A DNA stretch of 64,000 nt from DATDFB01 sp035276475 (lineage in GTDB: Bacteria > Acidobacteriota > Thermoanaerobaculia > Gp7-AA8). Location: the NCBI GenBank assembly GCA_035276475.1, contig DATELQ010000061.1, forward strand, positions 1-64,000, in the 5' to 3' direction. Shown piece after piece: positions 52,861 to 60,525 of the stretch. The notes under the pieces were generated by a model, which ran no database searches, was not told the origin of the DNA, and saw nothing but the letters and a program-made list of their open reading frames with translations. Both the position numbers and the translations under genes were made by a program. How positions within the stretch are numbered: position 1 is the first letter of the stretch; each line of letters opens with the position of its first letter.

Positions 52861-54365
52861 CCCGTGGACTTGCCGTGCGTGAAGATCAACTGCAGGTCGA
52901 GGAGGAGCTCTTTCGACAACGGCCGCGGGCCGCAATGCCCATCGCCGGAGACGATGTTGCCGTGCGCGAGGACGTCGTAGAGGTTGATCGACTGCGCGTC
53001 GTAGCCGGTCAGGAACAGCGGGAAGTTCAGCGCCGGATATCCCCAGTCGGTCCAGAGCGTGACGTTGGCGATGTGCGGCCGCGGCGAGACGTTGGTGACG
53101 GTGAACAGCGTCGTCGCCGCGGCCGGCTGCGGTGCCGCGACGTCGACGTCGAAGTAGGGAAGCAGCAGCGTCGCCGCCGGCTGCAGGGCGATGTCGCAAC
53201 TGTCGTCGATCTTCGCCGCCCCGCGTGCGCAGCCGTTGCCGAGCGCCGTGGCGGCGACGTCGACGCTGTAGTGCGGCGGCGCCTGCATCTTCGAGGTCAC
53301 CCATCCCTGTCCATCGAGATCGAGGCGAAGCCATCCGGCTGCGTCGCCCGATGTGCTCTTCGACGGAAAGAGCGGCGACGACGACGCCACGGCCGACGCG
53401 GAGGTGGTCCCGGCGTTGCGGAAACAGAACGCGCAGGCGGCGGGGACGATGGTGGCGTTCTCGTGCTCGTCGAAGCGGACGGCCTCGGCGAGCGGCACGG
53501 CGCCGTTCGCAGCAAAGCCGGCGCACGGCCCGCCGCTGGGCACGAGCGTCTCGCGCCAGATGTGGAACGTCGTGCGGAAACCGCTGGCCTCGTCGTCGAG
53601 GAAGCGCGCGGCCACGCTGGACGGGAGCGGCTGCCGGCGGTCGATCGTGCGTCCGCCGTTGACGCGGCTGTAGAACGTGACCGGCAGCTTGCTCTCCGCG
53701 ACCGATCCCGCCGCCCCTCCCTCGGGAACGGCGCGAATGTGCACGAGCGGCCCACCCACGGCACTGCCTTGGGATTCGCCGAGGTAGTCGAAGGAATCGC
53801 CGGTCAGAACGTTGTCGAAGAGAAGCATCGTAGTGAAGTAATCGGGCGAGGCAGCGTTTTTCGCGGCGCACTCGGCGACCACGTCGATCGTCGCGTAACC
53901 GATGGCGTTCGCGTGCACGCTGCCCACCGGCGTCGCCGGACAGGCCGTGCCTCTTCCGGTAGTGAACATCGTCTGCAAATCCTGCAGGAGCGTCGGGGGA
54001 ATGGCGCCGGCGCACGCCGTCGGAGCGATGACGCCGCGGGCGAAGACGTCGTAGAGATTGATTCCCTGCACGCCGTAGCCGGTGAGGAAGATCGGGAACG
54101 AGAATGCCGGGAAGCTCCAATCGGTCCACAGCGTGACGTTGGCGATCTGCGGCAGCGGCGAGGTGTTGACGATGGTGAGCACCGTCGTCCGCGCCTGCGC
54201 GGGCGACGAGCGGAAATCGACTTCGAAGTACGGCAGGAGCAGCGTCGCCGCCGGCTGCAGTGCCAGGTCGCAACTGTCGTCGTTGTTCGTCGTGGTCGGG
54301 CGGATCGGCGACGTGGCCGCCGACGCCGTCGCGGCGACGAGCAGCAGCATGGCCAGCGCCCGCAT
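52347..54365 (-). CDS. Fused pair of tandem-family proteins; second module frameshifted
   Basis: The frame starts with signal peptide MRALAMLLLVAATASAA and a complete family module of about 390 residues. It reads ALGNGCARGAAK and then, with no stop, IDDSCDIALQPAATLLLPYF: the start of a second module lacking its signal peptide. Near 52858, after LIFTHGKST, the frame leaves the family sequence and becomes arginine/serine-rich until a stop at 52347. The true continuation lies in another frame (52114 onward). Around 40-45 codons normally found before the VLTGDYQQI motif are missing. A GTG at 54371 is an alternative start. Module 1 may still be functional; the tail after the shift is not native. 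Assembly error is possible. Confidence 0.6.
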   Translation of the reverse strand: MRALAMLLLVAATASAATSPIRPTTTNNDDSCDLALQPAATLLLPYFEVDFRSSPAQARTTVLTIVNTSPLPQIANVTLWTDWSFPAFSFPIFLTGYGVQGINLYDVFARGVIAPTACAGAIPPTLLQDLQTMFTTGRGTACPATPVGSVHANAIGYATIDVVAECAAKNAASPDYFTTMLLFDNVLTGDSFDYLGESQGSAVGGPLVHIRAVPEGGAAGSVAESKLPVTFYSRVNGGRTIDRRQPLPSSVAARFLDDEASGFRTTFHIWRETLVPSGGPCAGFAANGAVPLAEAVRFDEHENATIVPAACAFCFRNAGTTSASAVASSSPLFPSKSTSGDAAGWLRLDLDGQGWVTSKMQAPPHYSVDVAATALGNGCARGAAKIDDSCDIALQPAATLLLPYFDVDVAAPQPAAATTLFTVTNVSPRPHIANVTLWTDWGYPALNFPLFLTGYDAQSINLYDVLAHGNIVSGDGHCGPRPLSKELLLDLQLIFTHGKSTGAATSSPATISRSGRGRSRRAARSCTSGPYPREGRPGRSSPRASRTPSTTATPPDCRAARSTAGSRFRRRSRRGGSPPRRSIPISSSGAKGSPRAHAPARRGRARIPTWPTVRSSASTSTRTPRSGAFRRPVPHSHLLARPAPPAWRSCRHRTTTFCRRCRAPATPADGST

Positions 54366-54400
54366 CGCCACTAACTACGGGCGCGCCGCGCTCGCCGTCG

Positions 54401-54877
54401 CTACTTTCGGTTCAAATCCGCAAGCACGTCCTCGGCGTGCCGCGCCGTGTCGACCTTCTTGTAGATCTTCTTGATCCGTCCGTCGGCGCCGATCCAGAAC
54501 GACGTCCGCGCCACGCCCCACGTGCGGCGGCCGTAGAAGTTCTTCTCCTTCCAGACCCCGTACATCTTGGCAACGTCGGCGGTGGTGTCGGCGAGGAGCG
54601 GGAAGTTGAGGTCGTGCTTCGCTTCGAATTTCTTGTGCGACTCGAGCGAGTCGGTGGAGACGCCGAGGACCGCGGCGTGGGCCTTGGAGATGTCGCTCTC
54701 GTGATCGCGGAACGAGCACGCCTCGGCCGTGCATCCCGGCGTGTCGTCCTTCGGATAGAAGTAGAGGATCACGTCCTGCCCGCGAAATTGCTTCAGCGAC
54801 ATGTCCTTGCCGCGCGTCGAGGGGAGGCGAAAGTCGGGGGCGAGATCGCCCACCTTCGGCTCATAAAAGTCTTGCAT
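54401..54877 (-). CDS. bcp: Thioredoxin-dependent peroxiredoxin, PrxQ/BCP type
   Basis: A 158-residue cytoplasmic peroxiredoxin reducing hydrogen peroxide and organic peroxides. The active site YFYPKDDTPGCTAEACSFRD contains the peroxidatic Cys49 and the resolving Cys54, the C-x4-C arrangement typical of PrxQ/BCP. GVSTDSLESHKKF and the conserved Arg in ARTSFWIG follow. The ATG begins directly next to the stop of the Asd-like gene without spacing, so the two are co-transcribed. Confidence 0.95.
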   Translation of the reverse strand: MQDFYEPKVGDLAPDFRLPSTRGKDMSLKQFRGQDVILYFYPKDDTPGCTAEACSFRDHESDISKAHAAVLGVSTDSLESHKKFEAKHDLNFPLLADTTADVAKMYGVWKEKNFYGRRTWGVARTSFWIGADGRIKKIYKKVDTARHAEDVLADLNRK

Positions 54878-55876
54878 TCAGTTCGTCACTCCACTCGCGA
54901 AGAGCACCTTCTCCGCGATCAGCACCGCGTTCAGCGCCGAGCTGCGGCGGAGATTATCGCAAACCGCCCACACCCAGAATCCGCCATTGATGGCCGGGTC
55001 GCGGCGCACCTCGGCGACGAGCACTTCGTCCTTTCCCGCGGCGTCGATCGTGCCGAACTGCTCGTCCCCGTCGGGCAGTGCGATCGCCGCGTTCGCGCGC
55101 AGCGAGGCCTCGATGTCGCGCACCTCCAGCTCCTCGTCCGTCTTCACGAAGAGCGAGAACGTGTGGCCGTGGAAGATCGTCCCCTGCGTGATCAGCAGCG
55201 CCACCTGCGTGCGCACGTCGATGAGCGCGCGGATCTGCGAGACGACGAGCTCCTCGTTGCGCTCCAGCGCCGGATAGAGGTTGAACGCCAGCTGCCGGTC
55301 GAACACCGCCTTCGGGACGCTTTGGATGTTCAGCACGCTGATCGTCTGCTGCGCCAGCTCCTCGACGCCGGACTGCTCGTACTCCGAGGCCGGCTGCACG
55401 ACCGTGGCGGTGCAGAGCTCCACGCGCGCCAGCTGCGCGATCTGGTGCAGCACCAGCGCGATCGGGATCGCCACCGGATGCGGCGAGACGACTACGCGCT
55501 CGCTGCCGTCGAGCTGCTCGAGATTCACGCCCGCGACGGCGAGGCGCCCGTCCTCGACGGTCGTCGGCTGCGAGAGATCGACGGCGATGAATTTGTCCTC
55601 GCCGGCGCGTTGCAGCCACTCCCGATTCTCCTCGGCGCGTCCGCAGAAAAAGACGAGGTCGAGGTCTTCGAGCTCATCGTCCGATACGGGCTGGATGTAC
55701 ACCGGCTCGCCGTCCGCCTCGGTGAGCGCGCCGGCGCTCTCGCCCGTCGCGAGCAGCACCGTCTTGGCCAGCGGAAACGAGCGCTCGCGGAGGATCGTCT
55801 GGATCTCGGTGCCGACGAGCGTGAGCGGATTGACGATGCCGACGCGGTAGCCGGCGGCGTTTTTTGGTTCGGGCAT
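54878..55876 (-). CDS. Aspartate-semialdehyde-dehydrogenase-like protein lacking the catalytic cysteine (USG-1-like)
   Basis: A 332-residue protein with the ASADH fold: N-terminal NAD(P)-type region (YRVGIVNPLTLVGTEI), the SEYEQSGVEELAQQ helix and GTIFHGHTFSLFVK carrying the conserved His. Where true ASADH has the nucleophile in PNCST, this protein has VVSPHPVAIP, with Pro134 in the Cys position. It therefore should not form the thioacyl intermediate and resembles the E. coli USG-1 class of inactive paralogues. Annotating it as Asd for lysine/threonine synthesis would probably be wrong. It lies between pssA (6-base gap) and the peroxiredoxin gene. Confidence 0.8.
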   Translation of the reverse strand: MPEPKNAAGYRVGIVNPLTLVGTEIQTILRERSFPLAKTVLLATGESAGALTEADGEPVYIQPVSDDELEDLDLVFFCGRAEENREWLQRAGEDKFIAVDLSQPTTVEDGRLAVAGVNLEQLDGSERVVVSPHPVAIPIALVLHQIAQLARVELCTATVVQPASEYEQSGVEELAQQTISVLNIQSVPKAVFDRQLAFNLYPALERNEELVVSQIRALIDVRTQVALLITQGTIFHGHTFSLFVKTDEELEVRDIEASLRANAAIALPDGDEQFGTIDAAGKDEVLVAEVRRDPAINGGFWVWAVCDNLRRSSALNAVLIAEKVLFASGVTN

Positions 55877-55882
55877 ATCAGT

Positions 55883-56668
55883 TCATTCGGGCACGGGCTC
55901 GGGCGCCGGCGGCACGGAAGAGGGGAACGCGATCGACCAGAGCCGCAGTAGCGGCCCCGAGGCGAGGTAGCAGATCGCGCCGACGAAGAGAAACTCGCGC
56001 GGCCAGAAGGCGAAGATCCCGAGCACGAACGCGATGGCCACGATCGCCAGGAGCGACCGCTCGCGCTTGAAGTAGAGCCCTTTCTGGCTGCGCCAGCGGA
56101 TCGGCGAGACCATCGCGAACGCCACCGCGACCGTCAGCACCACGATCACCGTGGCGAAGCGGTCGTTCGACACCGGCGTCGGCGCGTAGTAGATGATCGA
56201 CGCCAGCGTCAGCGCCCCCGCGGGGCTCGGCAGGCCGACGAAGTAGCGGTGGTCGGTCTTCCCCGACATCACGTTGAAGCGCGCCAGGCGCAGCGACACC
56301 GCCACGAGGAAAACGAAGGCCACGGCCGCGCCGATGCGCAGGTCGTGCAGTCCCCAGCAGTAGACCAGCACCGCCGGCGCGGCGCCGAACGTGACGACGT
56401 CGGCGATGGAGTCGTACTCCTTCCCGAAGTCGCTCGTGGCGTTGAGCGCGCGGGCGAGCAGGCCGTCGAACGTGTCGAACACGGCGGCGATGAAGAGCGA
56501 GAGGCACGCGGTCTCAAAGAGATGCACGGCCACGTCCGTCCGCCCCTCGGCCATCTCTCCGACCGCGCGCGCGCTGGCGATGATCGCGCGGAAGCCGAAG
56601 AAGATGTTCAGCATCGTCATCAACGTCGGGATGATGAAGATGCCGCGGCGGAGGTTCGGCCGCTTCAC
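55883..56668 (-). CDS. pssA: CDP-diacylglycerol--serine O-phosphatidyltransferase
   Basis: A 261-residue inner-membrane enzyme making phosphatidylserine from CDP-diacylglycerol and serine. The CDP-alcohol phosphotransferase signature D-G-x2-A-R-x8-G-x3-D-x3-D is intact: Asp68, Gly69, Ala72, Arg73, Gly82, Asp86 and Asp90. It has about seven or eight hydrophobic segments and a proline-rich C-terminus. The start overlaps the stop of psd by four bases (ATGA), so both steps of phosphatidylethanolamine synthesis are coupled. Confidence 0.95.
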   Translation of the reverse strand: MKRPNLRRGIFIIPTLMTMLNIFFGFRAIIASARAVGEMAEGRTDVAVHLFETACLSLFIAAVFDTFDGLLARALNATSDFGKEYDSIADVVTFGAAPAVLVYCWGLHDLRIGAAVAFVFLVAVSLRLARFNVMSGKTDHRYFVGLPSPAGALTLASIIYYAPTPVSNDRFATVIVVLTVAVAFAMVSPIRWRSQKGLYFKRERSLLAIVAIAFVLGIFAFWPREFLFVGAICYLASGPLLRLWSIAFPSSVPPAPEPVPE

Positions 56669-57312
56669 GCCGGCTCTCCGATCTCCGCGATGACGGTGAG
56701 GCCGACCTTCACCTTCTCGCGCATGCCCACTTTGATGTCGGCGTCGGCGGGGAAAAACATGTCGACGCGCGAGCCGAACTTGATCATGCCGACGCGCTCG
56801 CCGCGCACGACTTCGTCGCCTTCCTTTTTGTCAAACACGATGCGCCGCGCCAACAGCCCGGCGATCTGCTTGAAGGCCACGCGGCCGCCGTGCGCATCTT
56901 CGATGACGACGAGGTTCTGCTCGTTCTCCGTCGACGACTTCTCCGCGAACGCGGCGATCTTCTTCCCCGGGTTGTAGCGGTAGTGCACGATCCTGCCGCT
57001 GATCGGCGCGCGGTTGACGTGCACGTCGAACACGGACATGAAGATGCTGACCTGCTTGGTGAGGCCGGGCCAGATCTCGCCGTCCGGAACGTCCTTGATC
57101 TGCACGACCGTGCCGTCGGCGGGGGAGATGACGTCGATGTGCCGCTCGGAGCCGGCGCGGCGCGGGTCGCGGAAGAAGTTGAGGAGGAAGAGGAAGAGGA
57201 AGGCCAGGACGGCGCCGGCGATCCACCACTCGATGAGAAACGCGGCCGTCGCGAGGATCGCGACGGGGATCATGAAGATCCATCCCTCGGGGGCCAGGCC
57301 TATGCGCGCCAT
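56665..57312 (-). CDS. psd: Phosphatidylserine decarboxylase proenzyme
   Basis: A 215-residue short-form (archaeal/Bacteroidetes-like) decarboxylase converting phosphatidylserine to phosphatidylethanolamine. Two N-terminal hydrophobic segments (13-44) anchor it. Catalytic features are SPADG (Asp66), FDVHVNRAP (His98) and the self-cleavage site KFGSRVD, where cleavage before Ser181 creates the pyruvoyl group. It is upstream of pssA with an ATGA overlap, forming a two-gene phospholipid operon. A perfect 15-bp hairpin lies just upstream. Confidence 0.95.
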   Translation of the reverse strand: MARIGLAPEGWIFMIPVAILATAAFLIEWWIAGAVLAFLFLFLLNFFRDPRRAGSERHIDVISPADGTVVQIKDVPDGEIWPGLTKQVSIFMSVFDVHVNRAPISGRIVHYRYNPGKKIAAFAEKSSTENEQNLVVIEDAHGGRVAFKQIAGLLARRIVFDKKEGDEVVRGERVGMIKFGSRVDMFFPADADIKVGMREKVKVGLTVIAEIGEPA

Positions 57313-57328
57313 GAGGCGTTGATTAAAG

Positions 57329-57372
57329 CAGAAATCCTGGCGGTTCTCGTGAGATTGCCGCCAGGATTTCTG
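57329..57372. terminator. Perfect 15-bp stem hairpin upstream of psd
   Basis: CAGAAATCCTGGCGG (57329-57343), a 14-base loop and its exact complement (57358-57372). It lies 23 bases beyond the DUF465 gene stop on the minus strand and 16 bases before psd. It probably terminates the DUF465 transcript, although only a weak T-rich stretch follows, or regulates psd. A partial copy (GGATTTCTG) recurs at 57385-57393. Confidence 0.55.
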
Positions 57373-57395
57373 ATGTCTACGTTCGGATTTCTGTG

Positions 57396-57632
57396 TTAAG
57401 CGACGGCGTGCTGCGACTCGTACGACCGGATCCGCTCCGCCATCTGGTCCTTCAGGTGCAGCTTGCGTTTCTTCAACGTTTTCTCTTCGAGCTCTTCGTC
57501 AACCGTGACTTCCCGCTTGCCCGAGAGCTCGGACAGCCGCGACTCGCACTCGTGGTGCTCTTCGATCCACTTCCGGAACTCGTCATCCTCGCTGCTGAGA
57601 ATCTGTTGAATCTCCGCGGTTCGATTGGACAT
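57396..57632 (-). CDS. DUF465/YdcH-type small coiled-coil protein
   Basis: A 78-residue, highly charged helical protein. The sequence IEEHHECESRLSELSG and LKKRKLHLKDQMAERI matches the DUF465 (YdcH) pattern, in which a short helix is followed by L-K-K-x-K-L-x-L-K-D. ATG 57632 is preceded by AAAGGAGGAAA at ideal distance; a TTG one codon earlier is less likely. The molecular role of the family is not known. Confidence 0.88.
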   Translation of the reverse strand: MSNRTAEIQQILSSEDDEFRKWIEEHHECESRLSELSGKREVTVDEELEEKTLKKRKLHLKDQMAERIRSYESQHAVA

Positions 57633-57670
57633 CAAGCTTTTCCTCCTTTGATGGTCCGGTTCGCAAGGGC

Positions 57671-57689
57671 GATTGTAGACCTTACAATC
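57671..57689. promoter_or_regulatory. Operator-like inverted repeat before the glycosyltransferase gene
   Basis: GATTGTA, five bases, TACAATC: perfect 7-base arms, A/T-rich in a GC-rich region, ending ten bases before the ATG of the ArnT-like gene and in the 66-base gap between divergent genes. The shape suits a dimeric repressor site. No regulator can be named. Confidence 0.4.
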
Positions 57690-57698
57690 CCTTGACGC

Positions 57699-59129
57699 AT
57701 GCTTTCCCGCCGCCTCGCCGAGGCCGCTGTTTGCCTCGTCGCGCTCTCCACACTAATAACTCCGTTCCGTCGCGACCTCTTCGTCGGCGACGAGACAAAG
57801 TACGCCCAGGTCATTCGCGAAATGCGCGCCACCGGGGCGTATTTCCTGCCGACCCTGGGCGGCCAGCCGTTCACCCATAAGCCGCCGATCCACTTCTGGC
57901 TCATCGACTTACTGACGTTCCCACTCGGCGTCTATTCGATGTGGGCGTTTGTCCTGCCGTCGCTCCTGGCGTTCGGCCTGCTGCTCTGGCTGCTGTGGCG
58001 CCGCGGCGGCCCGATGGCGGCGTTCGTCTGCGGGACGTCGGTCCTGATCTGGGGCTCGGCGCAGTCGGCACGGATGGATGTGTCGTTCACGCTGCTTATC
58101 GCCTACGGGCTCCTCCGCCTCGAGGATTTCTTCGAGCGCGACGACTTCCGCGCGCTGCTCCTCAGCGCGGCCGCGCTCGGCGTTGCGACGCTGATCAAAG
58201 GCCCGATGGCGCCGGTGATCGGGCTCGTGCTCTTCGCGCTGGAGTGGTGGCGGCGCCGGCGCGTGCCGCGCGGGAACTACCTGCCGGCTCTAGTTGCCCT
58301 AATCGCGATTCCGCTCGCATGGTTCGTCCCGGCCATGCTCCTCGGCGGCAATGCGTACACGCACGAGGTGATCGTGAAGCAGACGGTGGGCCGGGCGGTG
58401 GCGACGTGGGTGCACTCGGCGCCGCCGTGGTTCTACCTGCTGCACCTGCCGGCGACACTGTTCCCATGGTTCTTCCTCGCCGTCGCTGCCGTGATCGCGC
58501 GGCGATGGTCGTTCCTGACGAACTGGATCCTCGCGGTGCTCGTGCCGTACTCGCTGCTCGCCTCGAAGCTCGACGTCTACATGATGGCGATGATCCCCGC
58601 GATCGCTTTGCTGATCTCTGATGTGCGCGGATCGCGCGTCGCCAACGCCATCGCGTCTTCCATCCTCATCCTCTTCATCGCCGGCGCCGTCATCAACATC
58701 TCCCCGGTGCCGATCGCCGCGCTCTGCATCGCCACATCCATCGCCGGCATCGTCGCCTTGATCGTCGTCCTTCGCTCCTCGTTCGCAACCGGCACGATCG
58801 CCGTCGGCCTCGCCGCGCTCGTCCCTCTGCTCTACACCGCCGTCGCCCTCATGCCCCAGGTCAACGAGCTCGCCTCCACCCGCCCGCTCGTCCGCGCGCT
58901 CATCCGCCAGCACATCCCCGGCGACCAGATCACACTCAACTGGTGCCCCTACCTCTGGACGCGCGACATGCCGCGCGATCTCGAGCGCGTGACGTACGCC
59001 GACGACCTCAAAACCGTCCGCACACCCATCCTCGCCATCGCCCGCGCGAAGGCGCCGGCGCTCCCCGGCTACACGCGCGTCGACGAGCTGAAGATGATCG
59101 GAAAGTGGTTCGATGTCTATCGACGCTAA
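57699..59129 (+). CDS. ArnT-like GT39-type glycosyltransferase (lipid-linked donor)
   Basis: A 476-residue inner-membrane protein with about eleven to twelve helices. The first periplasmic loop has the GT-C Asp-Glu motif (FVGDETKYAQVIREM) and FTHKPPIHFWLID, both typical of ArnT/PMT family enzymes that move sugars from polyprenyl-phosphate donors onto lipid A, proteins or glycans. A small soluble C-terminal domain follows. The acceptor is unknown. The downstream PAP2 gene overlaps by 17 bases, a sensible partner because it could recycle polyprenyl-pyrophosphate. Confidence 0.88.
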   Translation: MLSRRLAEAAVCLVALSTLITPFRRDLFVGDETKYAQVIREMRATGAYFLPTLGGQPFTHKPPIHFWLIDLLTFPLGVYSMWAFVLPSLLAFGLLLWLLWRRGGPMAAFVCGTSVLIWGSAQSARMDVSFTLLIAYGLLRLEDFFERDDFRALLLSAAALGVATLIKGPMAPVIGLVLFALEWWRRRRVPRGNYLPALVALIAIPLAWFVPAMLLGGNAYTHEVIVKQTVGRAVATWVHSAPPWFYLLHLPATLFPWFFLAVAAVIARRWSFLTNWILAVLVPYSLLASKLDVYMMAMIPAIALLISDVRGSRVANAIASSILILFIAGAVINISPVPIAALCIATSIAGIVALIVVLRSSFATGTIAVGLAALVPLLYTAVALMPQVNELASTRPLVRALIRQHIPGDQITLNWCPYLWTRDMPRDLERVTYADDLKTVRTPILAIARAKAPALPGYTRVDELKMIGKWFDVYRR

Positions 59130-59949
59130 GCGCCGCTTCGCCGCCGCGGCGTTCATCGCGCTGCTGCTGCTGTCGGTGTTCTGGCCCGAGCCGGTCGTCG
59201 ACATCAACCGCCTCTGCTGCAACGCCGCGCTCGCCGTCGACGATCTCTCCTTCCTCGGACGCGAAGCGCCGTCGTGGGACGTCGTCTTCTGGTGCCTCGC
59301 CGGCCTCTTCGCGCTGGCACTGATGCATCCGAGCGGCGAGCCGCGCGACTACTCGCTCCCGCGCGTTCGCTTCTCGTGGAAGCCGCTCATCGCCATCGTG
59401 CCCGCGGCGATCGCCGTCGTCCTCGTCTGGCGCTTCGCCGACGCGCCGGTGACGGCGTGGGCCGAGCGCATCCAATCCGACACGATTCAGGACTTCATCC
59501 GCATCATGAACCGCCTGGGCGGCGGCATGAACCCGGCCATGGTCATCGTCTTCTTCTACCTCGCCGGCGTCGCGTACGCGGTGCCGCGTTGGAAGGAGTA
59601 CGCGCTCGAGATGACGATCGCCGGCGCCGGCGCGGGCCTTCTCGCGCAGATCGTAAAGTACACCGCCCTCCGCACCCGCCCCGAAATCTGGCTCGGCCCC
59701 TTCCACCACGCCCGCGCGTCGGCGACGTCGTTCCCGAGCGGCCACACCGTCGGCGCTTTCGCCCTCGCCGGCGTGTTGCTGTTCGCATTCCCCTCGCGCA
59801 CATTGCGCGTGGTCGCCGTGTTGATCGCCGTGGCCATCGGCCTCTCACGCATCCTCGCGTTCCGCCACTGGACCTCCGACGTCGTCGCCTCCGCCGCCCT
59901 CGGCCTGATCGTGAGCCAGCTCACAACCGCACGCCGCGCCGTCGAGTAG
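59113..59949 (+). CDS. PAP2-family membrane phosphatase
   Basis: A 278-residue membrane protein with the three PAP2 acid-phosphatase motifs: KYTALRTRP (K-x6-RP), PSGHT and SRILAFRHWTSD (SR-x5-H-x3-D), with the catalytic histidines in the last two. Around six or seven hydrophobic segments are visible. It may act as an undecaprenyl-pyrophosphate or lipid phosphatase. It overlaps the glycosyltransferase gene by 17 bases and is probably translated with it. Confidence 0.92.
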   Translation: MSIDAKRRFAAAAFIALLLLSVFWPEPVVDINRLCCNAALAVDDLSFLGREAPSWDVVFWCLAGLFALALMHPSGEPRDYSLPRVRFSWKPLIAIVPAAIAVVLVWRFADAPVTAWAERIQSDTIQDFIRIMNRLGGGMNPAMVIVFFYLAGVAYAVPRWKEYALEMTIAGAGAGLLAQIVKYTALRTRPEIWLGPFHHARASATSFPSGHTVGAFALAGVLLFAFPSRTLRVVAVLIAVAIGLSRILAFRHWTSDVVASAALGLIVSQLTTARRAVE

Positions 59950-59962
59950 AGTCCCGCGCGCC

Positions 59963-60190
59963 ATGCCGCGAAACCGCCTGTCGCTGTTCACCTACGACGT
60001 CGTGCGCGAGCTCTGCGACCACTGCCGCAAAGAGCGCTTCCACTTCGTCCCGACCGGCGCCGCCCCCGCCCCCGGTACCTGCCCCCGCTGCGGAGCCGAG
60101 CGCAAGCTCGCCGAGATCAGCGACACCGCGATCATCCGTTTGGTGACGCAGCCGAACGGGGAGGTGGTGGTGGTGCCGGTGATCGGGTAG
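59963..60190 (+). CDS. Small zinc-ribbon protein (75 aa)
   Basis: A 75-residue protein with two CxxC knuckles, ELCDHC (Cys18, Cys21) and TCPRCG (Cys40, Cys43), as in zinc-ribbon proteins. The C-terminus (IIRLVTQPNGEVVVVPVIG) looks like a beta hairpin. I do not recognise a named family. It follows the PAP2 gene by 13 bases and may be in the same transcript. Two short hairpins follow its stop. Confidence 0.65.
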   Translation: MPRNRLSLFTYDVVRELCDHCRKERFHFVPTGAAPAPGTCPRCGAERKLAEISDTAIIRLVTQPNGEVVVVPVIG

Positions 60191-60195
60191 TCGCA

Positions 60196-60235
60196 GCCGC
60201 CGTCCCGGCGGCCGGACCGGCGGCGTCCCGCCGCC
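60196..60235. terminator. Two tandem GC hairpins
   Basis: GCCGCCG-TCC-CGGCGGC (60196-60212) and GGCGGCG-TCC-CGCCGCC (60219-60235), each a perfect 7-bp stem with the same TCC loop. They start five bases after the zinc-ribbon gene and precede the next gene by 16 bases. Likely a terminator or a REP-like pair; no T-run is seen. Confidence 0.45.
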
Positions 60236-60251
60236 GAGGTACGATCGGCCG

Positions 60252-60482
60252 ATGAACACCATTCGGTGGGACATTCGTCGTGAACCGCGGGCGTGGTCAC
60301 ATGAAGAAATGGAGGCTCGCTGGCCGTTCACGCCCGAGCACTTCGAAGTGATCGACGGACAGCTCTTCTTCGACGAAGAACAGCGTCTGCATCTGCTGGC
60401 GATGCTGCTCGAAAACGTCGGTATCGACGCGGCCGTGCGTCTTGCACCGGCGGAACTCTGGCGTGAAGCGTTAGGCGGGTGA
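60252..60482 (+). CDS. Small hypothetical protein (76 aa)
   Basis: A 76-residue soluble protein containing RWPFTPEHFEVIDGQLFFDE and LHLLAMLLENVGIDAAVRLA. It has no cysteine, signal peptide or membrane helix. Composition and codon use look like a genuine gene, and the pattern seems like a conserved short family, but I cannot name it. It is separated from the zinc-ribbon gene by hairpins and its stop lies within a hairpin shared with the convergent smc gene. Confidence 0.65.
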   Translation: MNTIRWDIRREPRAWSHEEMEARWPFTPEHFEVIDGQLFFDEEQRLHLLAMLLENVGIDAAVRLAPAELWREALGG

Positions 60483-60509
60483 GGCGGGACGCCTCACCGC
60501 CGGCCGGCG
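60479..60509. terminator. Hairpins between the small gene and smc
   Basis: GTGAGGCG-GGA-CGCCTCAC (60479-60497) is a perfect 8-bp stem covering the stop codon of the small gene. The 12-base palindrome CGCCGGCCGGCG (60498-60509) follows directly. Placed between convergent genes, they may end both transcripts. Confidence 0.45.
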
Positions 60510-60525
60510 AGACGCCGGACGCGAC

